Of a stretch of DNA of 64,000 nucleotides, positions 25,719 through 35,095 are shown piece after piece. The position numbers and the translations under genes are program-made. The stretch is from CAWKKW01 sp963850345. GTDB lineage: Bacteria; Acidobacteriota; Terriglobia; Terriglobales; Acidobacteriaceae. The notes beneath the pieces were generated by a model, which saw only the letters and a program-made list of their open reading frames with translations, had not been told where the DNA came from and ran no database searches. Position 1 is the first letter of the stretch. Each line of letters starts with the position of its first letter. The DNA lies in the NCBI GenBank assembly GCA_963850345.1, contig CAWKKW010000005.1, positions 62,001 to 126,000 on the forward strand, read 5' to 3'.

Positions 25719-28544
25719 TTAATCATCATCGTCCTTGCGGTGTGCTGCGTGCGGATGAAGAATCATCGCTGGGACAGGCTTGTCTCCCATCGCCTCCCGC
25801 CACAGGATCACGTTCAGTAGGCGGGCATCGGCCTGGTCGGCATGGCGAAAGTCCATACGGCTCGATTCCCTGGCGCCCGGGGCCTTCGGCTGATTCGCTT
25901 CATAGATCAGGCCACTGTCACGGTTACGATAGTCCGCATCGAAGGCCGGCTGGTCTCCGGCGCCCGAGAACAGCGGCGCGATCGGCGGCGCGAAGGCGTC
26001 GTTGTTGTTCATCGGCGGAATGCCGAGCAGCTCCTCCATGGTGCGAATCACGCTCACCGTCGTATAGAAGGAGTGGTCGATGACCGGCTGCGATTTTCGC
26101 GGCGCATATTTGCTCACCACCAGTGCGATGCTGCGATGCGCATCCACATGATCGGCTCCATCCTGCGCATCGTCCTCCAGGATGAAGAACGCCGTGTCGT
26201 CCCAGTATGCGCTGTGGGAGATCGCTTCGACCGCGCGGCCTACCGCCAGATCATTATCCGCCACCGACGCCTCCGGTTTCGGCATGCCAACCCTTGTTCC
26301 CGCGGTGTGATCGTTGGGCAGGCGCAGCATCACAAACTCCGGCATCGTGTCCTTACCCTTCTCGCGATCGGCAGTCCAGATACGTAAGTGCGTCAGGAAC
26401 TCTTCGACTCGCAACTGGTCAGGGAAACTCAGGTTGAAGTCGGGATACTGCGGATCGAAGTGCCCTTCTAACTCCGGCTTGGTCGCCACATTGTGTAGAA
26501 CCAATGGAATGTCCCAAGGATACGGACTCGCTCCTCCGCCGTACATCTGCGGGATCGCCTCGCCCTTGTGAATTGCCGGATGAGCACACAGACCTGGAGC
26601 GGGCTCCGGTGTTCCCGCCAGGGGCGTCGTCTCCTTCGGCGCCTCGCCCGAATCGTCACAGAACTTGGTCGAAATGTACTCGCCGAAGTGGTACAGAGTT
26701 TTTCCATGGCTTGCGAGGTTGGTCCAGAGATAGCTGCTGCCCGGCTCATTCACATCCGAGATTCCCTCTTTGAGCGGGTAGCCCTCCTCGACCGCGCCTT
26801 CAAAGTCGTATGGGCGCTCGCGGCCGCGGTAGCCCTGTTGCCAGTTCTTCTCGGTGTAGTCGCTCGTAATGGCCGCGGTCGACCATACATGCCCGTCCCC
26901 TGACACTTCGCCGGAGTCATAGAAGTTGTCGAGCACGCCAAACTGTTCCGCGAGCTTGTGTTGATTCGGAGTGATGGATCGCCCATACATCGTGAGGCTG
27001 GGATCTCCCTCCCCCACGCCAAGATCGCCCAGGATCTGATCGTAGGTGCGGTTTTCCTTGATGATGTAGATGACGTGGTGAATCGGATTCTTTCCTGCCG
27101 CGAACGCGATCTTTTTTTGCGCAGCAGCCATGCGGTTGCTCTGCAACACCTCGGTGGTCAACTGCTTCAAGTCCGCTGCGGTGGCCTGCAGATCGATGGT
27201 TGCCAACGAGCCGTGCAGCAGGGTCGCGATATAGGTGTGCGGCTTCTGCAACCGCTTCGCCATGCCCTCAAACAGAGCCTGCGGTTGCGCATTCGGGCCG
27301 GTTCCCTTCCCCTTCGCTGTGGCTGCGTACAGATGACCGCCTTTGATCGCGAGTGCGGTCGGGTACCACTCCGTCGGTATGAAGCCTAGCGCGTGAACCG
27401 GCGTTGCATTCCGTTTCAGAGCGGCTGTCTCGAATACGGCAACAGCATCGGAGCCGGTATTGGCGGCGTATAACCGAGAGCCGTCCGCAGAGACTGCGAC
27501 GGCGTCCGGCATAGCGCCGAGGAACTGCTGGCCCGGTAGTCGCGTGTCGAAGAGGCTCTGCAGTCGCATGTGTTCGCCTGCAAGTTGCACCGCCGCGACG
27601 GCGTCACGGTTCGCGAGCGCAACATACAACGTCTTCTCATCAGGACTGAAGGCAAAGGCGGTGGGATGAGACCCTGGGCCCGTCTTCAACCGCGGCGGCA
27701 GGAGGGATAGCTTGCTTAATACGCGGCCACTCTCCAGGTCCAGCTCGGCGATCGCGGAGCCGTTCCACAACGCAACAAACGCTCGGCGGCCATCGCGCGT
27801 AGCCGTTACGCAGATGGGATAATTCGACGGCACGATCGCCTGGTCAGCGAAATCGAATTGATGAACCACCTTACCGCTGTCGGCATCGACCAGCAGCACG
27901 TCGTCGGAGAACTCATCCGCGACAAGAATCTGCTCAGCACCGGCGCGGCTTTTGACCACCGCCAGTCCTGCCGGAGCGGGGATCGCCGATTGAGGCGGCA
28001 AGGTCTCGCCGATCGGGTTCTGCGTCTTGCCCGAAGGCAGATGCCGCAGCGAAATCGCGATGAGACGTTCCGGTGCAAGCTGCCCGTCGCGGAAGGTGTA
28101 CACAGCGATGGCATTCCCGGTTTGCTTTTTACCATCTCCTTCGGGCGCCGACAGCGAATCGAGGCTCGCATACAGATGTGTGCCGTCCGCGCTGAACGCA
28201 ATTCCCTGGTAGAACGTCTGCGGTTCACTGGCTTCCGTTCTCTGCTCCGGAAGATCGGTGAGCTTGCCGGTTTGCGTATCCAGCACCGCGATCGATTGCT
28301 CATACTTCGACTCAGCGGTCCCGTAGCCTGCATTGACGATGGCGAGATAGCGCTGGTCCGGCGACCAGGCCATGGCCATCGGCAGGCTGTTGAGCATTGC
28401 AGGCGCACCGGGAACCGGTCCCAGGATCTGCTTGCTGGTCGGGAGATCGATCGGCTGTTGCGCCGCTGCCTGTAACACGAAGAAGCAGAGCGACACGGCG
28501 GACGGGCAAACCCGGAGACACAAACGGCGGTTCATCATATGCAT
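25719..28544 (-). CDS. YncE-type beta-propeller fused to phosphoesterase (PF04185-like)
   Basis: A 941-residue exported protein. After a signal peptide (residues about 1-30) comes a seven-bladed YVTN/YncE-like propeller (about 40-440, blades such as 'LYAANTGSDAVAVFETAAL' and 'LYVALANRDAVAAVQLAGE'). It is followed by a phosphoesterase domain of the acid phosphatase/phospholipase C group. This is marked by 'HVIYIIKENRTYDQILGDLG', 'GDGHVWSTAAITSDY' and 'AFFILEDDAQDGADHVDAHR'. The last carries the metal-binding Asp and His residues. It probably hydrolyses phosphate esters in the periplasm. The C-terminus ends 'HPHAAHRKDDDD'. It is divergent from the desaturase gene with 200 bases between. Confidence 0.88.
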   Translation of the reverse strand: MHMMNRRLCLRVCPSAVSLCFFVLQAAAQQPIDLPTSKQILGPVPGAPAMLNSLPMAMAWSPDQRYLAIVNAGYGTAESKYEQSIAVLDTQTGKLTDLPEQRTEASEPQTFYQGIAFSADGTHLYASLDSLSAPEGDGKKQTGNAIAVYTFRDGQLAPERLIAISLRHLPSGKTQNPIGETLPPQSAIPAPAGLAVVKSRAGAEQILVADEFSDDVLLVDADSGKVVHQFDFADQAIVPSNYPICVTATRDGRRAFVALWNGSAIAELDLESGRVLSKLSLLPPRLKTGPGSHPTAFAFSPDEKTLYVALANRDAVAAVQLAGEHMRLQSLFDTRLPGQQFLGAMPDAVAVSADGSRLYAANTGSDAVAVFETAALKRNATPVHALGFIPTEWYPTALAIKGGHLYAATAKGKGTGPNAQPQALFEGMAKRLQKPHTYIATLLHGSLATIDLQATAADLKQLTTEVLQSNRMAAAQKKIAFAAGKNPIHHVIYIIKENRTYDQILGDLGVGEGDPSLTMYGRSITPNQHKLAEQFGVLDNFYDSGEVSGDGHVWSTAAITSDYTEKNWQQGYRGRERPYDFEGAVEEGYPLKEGISDVNEPGSSYLWTNLASHGKTLYHFGEYISTKFCDDSGEAPKETTPLAGTPEPAPGLCAHPAIHKGEAIPQMYGGGASPYPWDIPLVLHNVATKPELEGHFDPQYPDFNLSFPDQLRVEEFLTHLRIWTADREKGKDTMPEFVMLRLPNDHTAGTRVGMPKPEASVADNDLAVGRAVEAISHSAYWDDTAFFILEDDAQDGADHVDAHRSIALVVSKYAPRKSQPVIDHSFYTTVSVIRTMEELLGIPPMNNNDAFAPPIAPLFSGAGDQPAFDADYRNRDSGLIYEANQPKAPGARESSRMDFRHADQADARLLNVILWREAMGDKPVPAMILHPHAAHRKDDDD

Positions 28545-28745
28545 TGCACCTTAACAAAACACGGCAGCATCGCGTTCTGAAACCAGATTCGTTTCACCAA
28601 TCTTTCACCTTGCGCAACGAAAGTGCTCAGTCCTTGGCAACGTCTACGAGACTATTACCGATTACAAAACTGTTACACCCCCGCCCGATCTGCGCTGGTA
28701 GGTTTAAAGATAAGCTCTGAATTCGTTTGAAGGATCCCGCTACCT

Positions 28746-29714
28746 ATGCCCGTTGAAGTATTGGACCACTCCGCTGCACAGCATACCGTCATCGCCTCGC
28801 CGGGAAAGATCCATCCGCGCCCAGTCCCTTCTGATCCGCTGCCCCAACTGGGCCGCAGCACCCAGAAGGAGCAACGAAACTGGATCACGACCATCTTCAT
28901 GGGGGTTTTCCACGTCGGTGCGATCGCGGCATTGTTCTTCTTTTCCTGGAAGGCGCTGGCGATTGCGGTGGCAATCTACGTCTTCGCAATCAACATGGGC
29001 ATCGGCATGGGCTACCACCGACTGCTGACGCATCGCGGCTACAGGACTCCGCGGATCATTGAGTATTTCCTCTCACTGTGCGGCACGCTGGCGCTCGAAG
29101 GCGGACCAATTTTCTGGGTGGCGACGCACCGTATTCACCATCAGCATAGCGATCGCCCGGGCGATCCGCATACGCCGCACGATGGGGGATGGTGGGCGCA
29201 TGTGGGATGGATCATTAATGGCGAAGCACTTCATCACGAAACTGCTCTGCTCTCACGCTACGCTCCAGACCTTGCCAAAGATAAAGTGCATGTCTGGTTG
29301 AGCAAGTATCACTGGGTTCCTCTCACCACTGTGGGTCTTCTCCTGCTGGGCATCGGAACATGGACCGGCGGGTGGAAGCAGGGACTTTCGTTTGTGCTGT
29401 GGGGCATCTTTCTTCGGGTGACTCTGGGCTTGCATGCGACCTGGCTGGTCAACTCGGCGACTCACATGTGGGGATCACGGCGCTTTGCCACTCGGGATGA
29501 CTCGCGCAACAACTGGTGGGTCGCCCTGCTGACAGGCGGAGAAGGCTGGCACAACAATCATCATGCGCATCCGGTCTCGGCGCGCCACGGATTGAAGTGG
29601 TATGAGTTCGATCCAAACTTCTACGGCATCTGGATTCTGAAGCAGTTTGGACTGGCTCGCGACATCAAAGTGGCGGAGTTTGACGAAAAGAATCCACGCC
29701 CGGCCGGAGTCTGA
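28746..29714 (+). CDS. Acyl-CoA/acyl-lipid delta-9-type fatty acid desaturase
   Basis: A membrane di-iron desaturase of 322 residues that introduces a double bond into acyl chains, affecting membrane fluidity. The three histidine boxes are present: 'HRLLTH', 'HRIHHQHSD' and 'HNNHHAHPVSARHG'. The extra His motif and the four membrane segments in two pairs are as in the stearoyl-CoA desaturase family. The start is ATG at 28746; a second reading frame over the same region lacks the boxes. A good terminator follows. Divergent from the phosphoesterase gene. Confidence 0.93.
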   Translation: MPVEVLDHSAAQHTVIASPGKIHPRPVPSDPLPQLGRSTQKEQRNWITTIFMGVFHVGAIAALFFFSWKALAIAVAIYVFAINMGIGMGYHRLLTHRGYRTPRIIEYFLSLCGTLALEGGPIFWVATHRIHHQHSDRPGDPHTPHDGGWWAHVGWIINGEALHHETALLSRYAPDLAKDKVHVWLSKYHWVPLTTVGLLLLGIGTWTGGWKQGLSFVLWGIFLRVTLGLHATWLVNSATHMWGSRRFATRDDSRNNWWVALLTGGEGWHNNHHAHPVSARHGLKWYEFDPNFYGIWILKQFGLARDIKVAEFDEKNPRPAGV

Positions 29715-29740
29715 TCCTCAGTTCGACAATTGTAGTGTCG

Positions 29741-29772
29741 ACGGCGCATTCCATCCGGATGCGCCGTTTTGA
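29741..29772 (+). terminator. Rho-independent terminator after the desaturase gene
   Basis: A perfect 9-bp stem ACGGCGCAT/ATGCGCCGT (29741-29749 and 29759-29767) with a nine-base loop, followed by TTTG. It lies 26 bases after the desaturase stop. Confidence 0.75.
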
Positions 29773-29824
29773 TCTGTGGCCCGAGCGCAATCTTCCACTC
29801 CGAATTGTGCTACGCTCAGGCTGA

Positions 29825-30511
29825 GTGAGCCCCGTACTTTTACATCTTTTTGAAGACGAATATCGGGTTCTCCGGCCTCGCGCTCCTATCCCTTCCATCG
29901 CTGTTCGGTTCTACCGCTTCACCAGTCTGAACAGCACCATTCGTCTGCGCGAAGGCCAGATCAAGGTGCACCTCTCCGATCTGCTCGAAGGTGCTTCGGA
30001 GCCGGTGTTGCGAGCGATCGCCCATATACTTCTGGCAAAACTGTATCGCAAGCCCATCGACGCAAGTCATGCGCATCGGTATCGCCGCTTCGCGTCCAGT
30101 GATGTTGTCGTCCGGCAGAGCGAGAGTATTCGCCACACCCGCGGCCGCAAGAAAATCGTCACAGCGCAAGGACAGTATTACGATCTGGACGAGGTCTTCG
30201 AGAGCTTGAATCACCGGTTCTTCTTCGGACTGCTGGGACGGCCGCAGCTCACCTGGAGCGAACATCTGGCGCGCCGCACGCTCGGCCACTACGACTCCGC
30301 GCACAACACCATCATGGTCAGTCGCGTCTTCGATCGCAAGAACACGCCGCGTTACGCGATCGAATACCTGATGTATCACGAGATGCTGCACCTGAAACAT
30401 CCGGTGAAGGTCAAGGGTGGAAGGCGATGTGTGCATCCGCGCGAATTCCAAACCGAAGAAAAACTCTTTCCTGAATTGGCCAAGGCCAAGGAGTTTCTGA
30501 AAACCTTGTAA
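29825..30511 (+). CDS. SprT-like / M48-clan zinc metalloprotease domain protein
   Basis: A 228-residue protein with a zinc-binding HExxH motif in 'YLMYHEMLHLKHPVK'. The preceding strand pair is 'LGHYDSAHNTIMVSRVFD', as in SprT-like and related peptidases, where a third His ligand is expected downstream (candidate His in 'RRCVHPREFQTEEKLF'). The N-terminal 100 residues are basic and predict nucleic-acid or protein binding. In eukaryotes the SprT-like Spartan digests DNA-protein crosslinks; the bacterial role is unclear. It starts with GTG at 29825. Cytoplasmic, no signal peptide seen. Confidence 0.75.
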   Translation: MSPVLLHLFEDEYRVLRPRAPIPSIAVRFYRFTSLNSTIRLREGQIKVHLSDLLEGASEPVLRAIAHILLAKLYRKPIDASHAHRYRRFASSDVVVRQSESIRHTRGRKKIVTAQGQYYDLDEVFESLNHRFFFGLLGRPQLTWSEHLARRTLGHYDSAHNTIMVSRVFDRKNTPRYAIEYLMYHEMLHLKHPVKVKGGRRCVHPREFQTEEKLFPELAKAKEFLKTL

Positions 30512-30609
30512 ACGCCCTCGCTCCTCTGCCAACCGCCGCGTCGATGACGGCGCGAGTAAAATTAGATCCAGTAGCGCCGAAGTGCAGGTTCATAAGTAAG
30601 GAGCACCGA

Positions 30610-30909
30610 ATGAACATGCGAACTTGGATTGCTGGTCGATGGAAGTACTACACCGCGATGCTGCTATTGGCCGCGACAGTAAGTATCGCGGTGCCCACTC
30701 CGGCATTTGCCTACTACCGGCACCATCGCCGCCATCATCACACGGGAGCGAAGATTATCGCCGGCTCTGCGATCGGCGGCGCAGTGGTCGGCGGCCTGGT
30801 CGCTGGTCCGAAAGGCGCGGTGATCGGCGCAGGTGCAGGCGCTGGCGCAGGCGTACTCGCCAACCATATTCGCAAACGCCACCATCGCCGGCGCTATCGC
30901 AGAGACTAG
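30610..30909 (+). CDS. Exported glycine-zipper protein
   Basis: A 99-residue protein with a signal peptide (about 1-35, ending PAFA). A His/Arg-rich stretch (YYRHHRRHHH) follows, then a glycine-zipper segment with GxxxG spacing ('GSAIGGAVVGGLVAGPKGAV' to 'GAGAGAGAGVLANH') and a basic tail (KRHHRRRYRRD). Glycine-zipper proteins associate with or insert into the envelope, often as outer-membrane lipoproteins or stress proteins; no lipobox is present here. TAAGGAGCACCGA before the ATG at 30610 fixes the start; an open extension to 30544 lacks support. Confidence 0.65.
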   Translation: MNMRTWIAGRWKYYTAMLLLAATVSIAVPTPAFAYYRHHRRHHHTGAKIIAGSAIGGAVVGGLVAGPKGAVIGAGAGAGAGVLANHIRKRHHRRRYRRD

Positions 30910-30919
30910 ATCACGAGCC

Positions 30920-31690
30920 TTAGGATTGCGGCTGGACTTGCGCCACCGTCGCATCGGAGACGCTTCTGGTTGCGTGCCAGCGTGCCCACGCGATCAACGC
31001 CAGGCCGGCGGCCACTGACCCGATGCTCGCCAGTTGCGCGTTGCTCATTCCGAGGTAGATCTTCGGGTTGATGCGGATGAACTCCACCAGGAAACGGGCG
31101 ACTCCGCTTAAAACCAGGTATTCGCCGGTGATCTGGCCGACGGGCTTCTTGGATGCACCACGGCGCCACAGAATCCAGCCTATGAGCAGGGCTGCCAGCA
31201 ATTCATAGATAGGTGTCGGATGAACGCGTACACCCGGCGGCGTTGGAACCAATCCGTGTGGAAAGCTCATGCCCCACGGAAGAGTGGTGGCAATTCCGTA
31301 ATCACCATCGCCGGAAGTGAGGCAGCCAAGCCGACCAACTCCGTAGCCGACTGCGGCTGCCGGCGAGGCGAGGTCCAGCATCGATAAACCACCAATGCGG
31401 GTCGCTCGGCCCTCCCACCACAATGCGAAAATTCCGCCTACTAATCCGCCAAACCAGGCAAACCCTTCGCGCTCAAAGATCTGATCTCCGGGTGTGTCCA
31501 GTACATGCCAAAGCTTGGCTCCGACGATCCCAGCGACGGTTACGACGGCGACGATTCCCATCGCATCGGCTTTCAGCCCGAAACGACGAAAATTCTGGTC
31601 GAGAATCCACCAGCCGCAGACCGCAGCCAGCCAGAGCATGAGCCCGAAGGTGCCGATCGAGATATGCCCGATGTGAAAAAAAGGGTACAT
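30920..31690 (-). CDS. Prolipoprotein diacylglyceryl transferase-like protein
   Basis: A 256-residue polytopic protein of the Lgt family. Lgt transfers diacylglycerol from phosphatidylglycerol to the cysteine of prolipoproteins. Family features include the N-terminal 'FFHIGHISIGTFGLMLWLAA', the signature arginine in 'GRLGC' within 'GYGVGRLGCLTSGDGDYG', and a late 'EFIRINPKIYLGMSNAQL'. The usual 'HGG' (His essential in studied enzymes) is replaced by 'FGG' in 'GFAWFGGLVGG', and 'GRxGN' by 'GRLGC'. It may be a divergent lineage form or a paralogue with another substrate, so no symbol is given. It is divergent from hpt with 60 bases between. Confidence 0.75.
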   Translation of the reverse strand: MYPFFHIGHISIGTFGLMLWLAAVCGWWILDQNFRRFGLKADAMGIVAVVTVAGIVGAKLWHVLDTPGDQIFEREGFAWFGGLVGGIFALWWEGRATRIGGLSMLDLASPAAAVGYGVGRLGCLTSGDGDYGIATTLPWGMSFPHGLVPTPPGVRVHPTPIYELLAALLIGWILWRRGASKKPVGQITGEYLVLSGVARFLVEFIRINPKIYLGMSNAQLASIGSVAAGLALIAWARWHATRSVSDATVAQVQPQS

Positions 31691-31750
31691 GAGAGCGTCT
31701 TCTACCGAGTATAGCGCCCGGGCTCCCTTTTAGAGATATTCTGGAGCCAC

Positions 31751-32299
31751 ATGAACATGCTAGCGACTCGCCTGCAGCTTGAGGTTCTTTTCAGCCGGGA
31801 GCAGATTCAACAACGAGTGGCCGAACTGGGCCAGCAGATTACGCGCGACTACGCGGGCGAGAGTATCGTGATGATCGGCGTCTTGAAAGGGGCGGCCATC
31901 TTCCTCTCTGATCTGGCGCGAAGCGTGGATGTTGATTGCACGTTCGATTTTGTGGCGGTGTCCAGTTACGGCAAAGGCTCCTCGACGAGCGGGGCCGCCA
32001 AGCTGATCAAGGATCTCGATGCGCCGATTGAAGGCAAGCATGTGATCATCGTCGAAGACATCCTCGATACAGGGATCACACTCGAGTACCTGCGCAAGAT
32101 GTTTGAGAGACATCATCCCAGGTCGATGAAGATTGCGGCCTGCCTTGACAAGCCCTCAAGACGCCTGCAGCCGGTCCATGCCGATTACGTAGGCTTCAGC
32201 ATTCCAAACTCTTTTGTGGTGGGCTATGGCATGGATTATGCGGAACGCTTCCGGAACCTGCCGGAGATCTGCATCATGCCGCCCAATTTCCCAGAATGA
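31751..32299 (+). CDS. hpt: Hypoxanthine phosphoribosyltransferase
   Basis: This enzyme attaches hypoxanthine (and often guanine) to PRPP to form IMP/GMP in purine salvage. The PRPP-binding loop 'VIIVEDILDTGITLEYL' is intact. The N-terminal dipeptide region 'VLKGAAIFLSDLAR', the flexible 'SSYGKGSSTSGAAKLIKDLD' loop and the base-binding 'ADYVGFSIPNSFVVGYGMD' follow the family order. Its 182 residues are normal length. deoC follows after 45 bases on the same strand, so the two salvage genes probably form an operon. Confidence 0.94.
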   Translation: MNMLATRLQLEVLFSREQIQQRVAELGQQITRDYAGESIVMIGVLKGAAIFLSDLARSVDVDCTFDFVAVSSYGKGSSTSGAAKLIKDLDAPIEGKHVIIVEDILDTGITLEYLRKMFERHHPRSMKIAACLDKPSRRLQPVHADYVGFSIPNSFVVGYGMDYAERFRNLPEICIMPPNFPE

Positions 32300-32344
32300 A
32301 GGCTGGCCGATATCTCGTGGCCCGCATCCAACGGAGCAGTAAGC

Positions 32345-33091
32345 ATGAACCGCACGATAGACATCGAAGCAGGGAAAGAGCAGAGCAGGTTCGACTCCGC
32401 CGCCCTGACCAGGAACGCTCTCTCCAGCTGGCACAACCTGGCCGGCATGATCGATCACACACTCCTCAAGCCCGAAGCCACCCGCGAACAGGTCATGAAG
32501 CTCTGCCAGGAAGCGGCGGAGTACCGTTTCGCCTGCGCTATGGTCAATCCCACGTGGGTAGCTTTGGCACACTCGGTCCTGGCCGGCACACACATCGCGG
32601 TCGGAACGGTGGTTGGTTTCCCGCTGGGCGCGAGCCTCTCTACGACCAAGCGCGAAGAAGCGCTCACGCTGCTCAAACTCGGGGCGCGCGAACTGGATAT
32701 GGTCATTAACATTGGGGAGCTGAAATCCGGCGAGAATGCGATGGTGGTTGACGACATCCGCGGCGTGGTGGAAGTGGCGCGCGAGGCTGGCGCGCTGGTG
32801 AAGGTCATCCTCGAGACCTGTCTGCTAAACGTGGAAGAAAAGCTACGCGCCTCCGAACTGGCGATTACCGCGGGCACCGACTTTTTGAAAACCAGCACAG
32901 GCTTTTCTACCTCCGGAGCTTCCGTTCAGGACGTCGCGCTGCTGCGCGGTGTGGCGGGCAGCCGCTGCGGAGTGAAGGCAGCCGGCGGAATTCGTACCCT
33001 CGCCGACGCGCATTCCCTGCTCGAAGCAGGAGCCAATCGGATCGGCGCTAGCGCCAGCGTCAACATTGTTCGCGAACTCGGCGCTCCTTAG
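32345..33091 (+). CDS. deoC: Deoxyribose-phosphate aldolase
   Basis: DeoC splits 2-deoxyribose-5-phosphate into glyceraldehyde-3-phosphate and acetaldehyde in nucleoside breakdown. The Schiff-base lysine is Lys182 in 'GTDFLKTSTGFS', the proton-relay Lys211 in 'GVKAAGGIRT', and the proton-relay acid Asp118 in 'ARELDMVINIGEL'. 'MIDHTLLKPEATREQV' is the usual start of the barrel; about 35 extra N-terminal residues precede it. It probably shares a transcript with hpt. Confidence 0.95.
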   Translation: MNRTIDIEAGKEQSRFDSAALTRNALSSWHNLAGMIDHTLLKPEATREQVMKLCQEAAEYRFACAMVNPTWVALAHSVLAGTHIAVGTVVGFPLGASLSTTKREEALTLLKLGARELDMVINIGELKSGENAMVVDDIRGVVEVAREAGALVKVILETCLLNVEEKLRASELAITAGTDFLKTSTGFSTSGASVQDVALLRGVAGSRCGVKAAGGIRTLADAHSLLEAGANRIGASASVNIVRELGAP

Positions 33092-33202
33092 TCATCCCTC
33101 GTTTATCTGCTTTGGCGTCAGTTGGGCGAAGTTCCGCTCTCTGCCGCGATATGATGGCAGCTGCGTTCGATTCCCCGCGGGACGAGAGAAGCCAGGAGTG
33201 GT

Positions 33203-35053
33203 GTGACGGAAGAGACTCAGAATCTGGATCAGTCCGATGTGTTCGAGGGAGACTATCGCCCCAGCTCCGGATCCGCTATGGCGACCACGCAGGTTCGCGT
33301 CGATCCGGTGCAGAGCGAATTCCTCATGCGCCTGGCGGATGCGCTCAATACCACGCTGGATCTGCAGACGCTGCTGCATCGAACTGCTGATCTCGTGCGG
33401 GCGGTCATCGATTATCGAATCTTTGCCATCCTGTTGCTGAACGATCGCACGAATGAACTTCGCATGCGCTTTCAGATCGGCCACACGCCAGAGGTGGAGC
33501 GCCTGCGTATCAAGATTGGCAAGGGCGTCGTGGGCCAGGTAGCCGAAACGCGAGAAGCCATCCTGATCAACGATGTCACCACAGCAGAAAACTACATCAA
33601 CGCAAATCCTGAGGTTCGTTCCGAACTGGCAGTGCCGCTGATCGTCAAAAATCGCCTGATCGGCGTCATCGACATCCAGTCAGAACAACAGAACTACTTT
33701 CAGCCGGAACATCTGCACCTGCTTCGGTTGACCGCGTCGCGCATCAGCCAGGCCATCGAAAATGCGCGGCTGTATACCCGTGTTTCGCGGCAGGCGCAGA
33801 CGCTCGCAGTTCTGAATGAAATCAGCCGCGAGCTCACATCGATCCTGGAACTGGACCCGCTCCTGGAGCGAGTGGGGCAGTTGCTACGCCGGCTGATCGA
33901 CTACCACATGTTCACCATCTGGCTGCTGAACGAACGCGAGCAGGTGCTCGAAAGCCAATTTGGCGTGCGTTTCGGCGAGCGCTTCGTGCCTGAAGAGAAG
34001 CTCCCTTTAGGTCGCGGGCTTGTGGGCGCTGCTATTGCGGAACGCAAACTCGTTCACGTGGCCGATGTGCGTAAAGACCGCCGCTACCACCTGGTGAATA
34101 AGGACACTCGCTCGGAGATGGCCGTCCCTTTGATCTATAAGAACAAAGTGATCGGCGTGCTGGACCTCGAGCACACGCGCGCACACTACTTCAACGAAGA
34201 TCATGAGCGCGCTGTCACCACCCTCGCCGCACAGATAGCCATTGCCATTGAAAATGCGCGGTTGTATCAACGCGTGGCCCAGCAGGAACAGCGCCTAGAA
34301 CGCGACCTGTCCATGGCGCGCGAGGTGCAGCTACGTCTGCTGCCCCCGGCCAAGCCGAAGCATGACCACGCCGAGTTTGCTGCACGCTTTCTCGCCGCCC
34401 GCACCATTGGCGGCGACCTCTACGACTTCCTGCAGTACGACGAGAACTGCAGCGGAGTGGCCCTCGGCGACGTCAGCGGCAAGGCTGCTCCTGCCGCGCT
34501 CTACGCAGCCTTGGTGAGCGGCATCATGCGGTCCTCCAGCAATCAGTCCCTCTCTCCGTCGAAGATGCTTGAGACCTTGAATGACGCGCTGCAGGAACGC
34601 CGGATGGATTCGCAATATGTAGCCATGCTCTACGCCGTATGGAACGACGCCAACCAGACGCTGCAGATTGCGAACGCGGGCGCGATTCAGCCGCTCTTCT
34701 GCCGCGCGGGTGAAGTTGAGACCATCCACGCGGAGGGTTTTCCGCTGGGCATGTTTCCCGGAGCGACCTACGAAGAGTTCAGCCTGAGCACCAGGCCAGG
34801 CGACGCGATCATCTTCTTCAGCGACGGCATCGTCGATGCGCAATCGTCGACTGGAGATATGTTCGGCAACGAACGGCTGGTGGAAGTGGTGAGGAAAAAC
34901 CAGCATCGCTCAGCGTCGAACATCGCGGATGCCATTCTGAGCGAAGTTGGAAAATTTCAAAACTCGACGGAACGCTTTGACGACGAGACCGTCGTCGTCC
35001 TGCGCGTCATCGATCCTCCCGCGCTTGACCCTGCGAAGGCCGGGGTACGATGA
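33203..35053 (+). CDS. GAF-GAF-PP2C (SpoIIE/RsbU-type) serine phosphatase
   Basis: A 616-residue cytoplasmic regulator. Two GAF sensor domains lie at about 40-195 and 205-380 ('IGKGVVGQVAETREAILIND', 'LPLGRGLVGAAIAERKLVHV'), joined by a coiled coil. A PP2C-type Ser/Thr phosphatase domain follows (about 400-605). Its metal-binding motifs are intact: 'TIGGDLYDF', 'ALGDVSGKAAPA', 'FFSDGIVDAQ' and 'FDDETVVVLRV'. Such proteins usually dephosphorylate anti-sigma-factor antagonists. The target is not encoded here. The start is GTG at 33203 after AGGAG. aroA follows after 42 bases, a fortuitous-looking coupling. Confidence 0.9.
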   Translation: MTEETQNLDQSDVFEGDYRPSSGSAMATTQVRVDPVQSEFLMRLADALNTTLDLQTLLHRTADLVRAVIDYRIFAILLLNDRTNELRMRFQIGHTPEVERLRIKIGKGVVGQVAETREAILINDVTTAENYINANPEVRSELAVPLIVKNRLIGVIDIQSEQQNYFQPEHLHLLRLTASRISQAIENARLYTRVSRQAQTLAVLNEISRELTSILELDPLLERVGQLLRRLIDYHMFTIWLLNEREQVLESQFGVRFGERFVPEEKLPLGRGLVGAAIAERKLVHVADVRKDRRYHLVNKDTRSEMAVPLIYKNKVIGVLDLEHTRAHYFNEDHERAVTTLAAQIAIAIENARLYQRVAQQEQRLERDLSMAREVQLRLLPPAKPKHDHAEFAARFLAARTIGGDLYDFLQYDENCSGVALGDVSGKAAPAALYAALVSGIMRSSSNQSLSPSKMLETLNDALQERRMDSQYVAMLYAVWNDANQTLQIANAGAIQPLFCRAGEVETIHAEGFPLGMFPGATYEEFSLSTRPGDAIIFFSDGIVDAQSSTGDMFGNERLVEVVRKNQHRSASNIADAILSEVGKFQNSTERFDDETVVVLRVIDPPALDPAKAGVR

Positions 35054-35095
35054 AGAGAGCGTTCTGCAAACCGTAAATTCTCAACGGAGAGTTCC

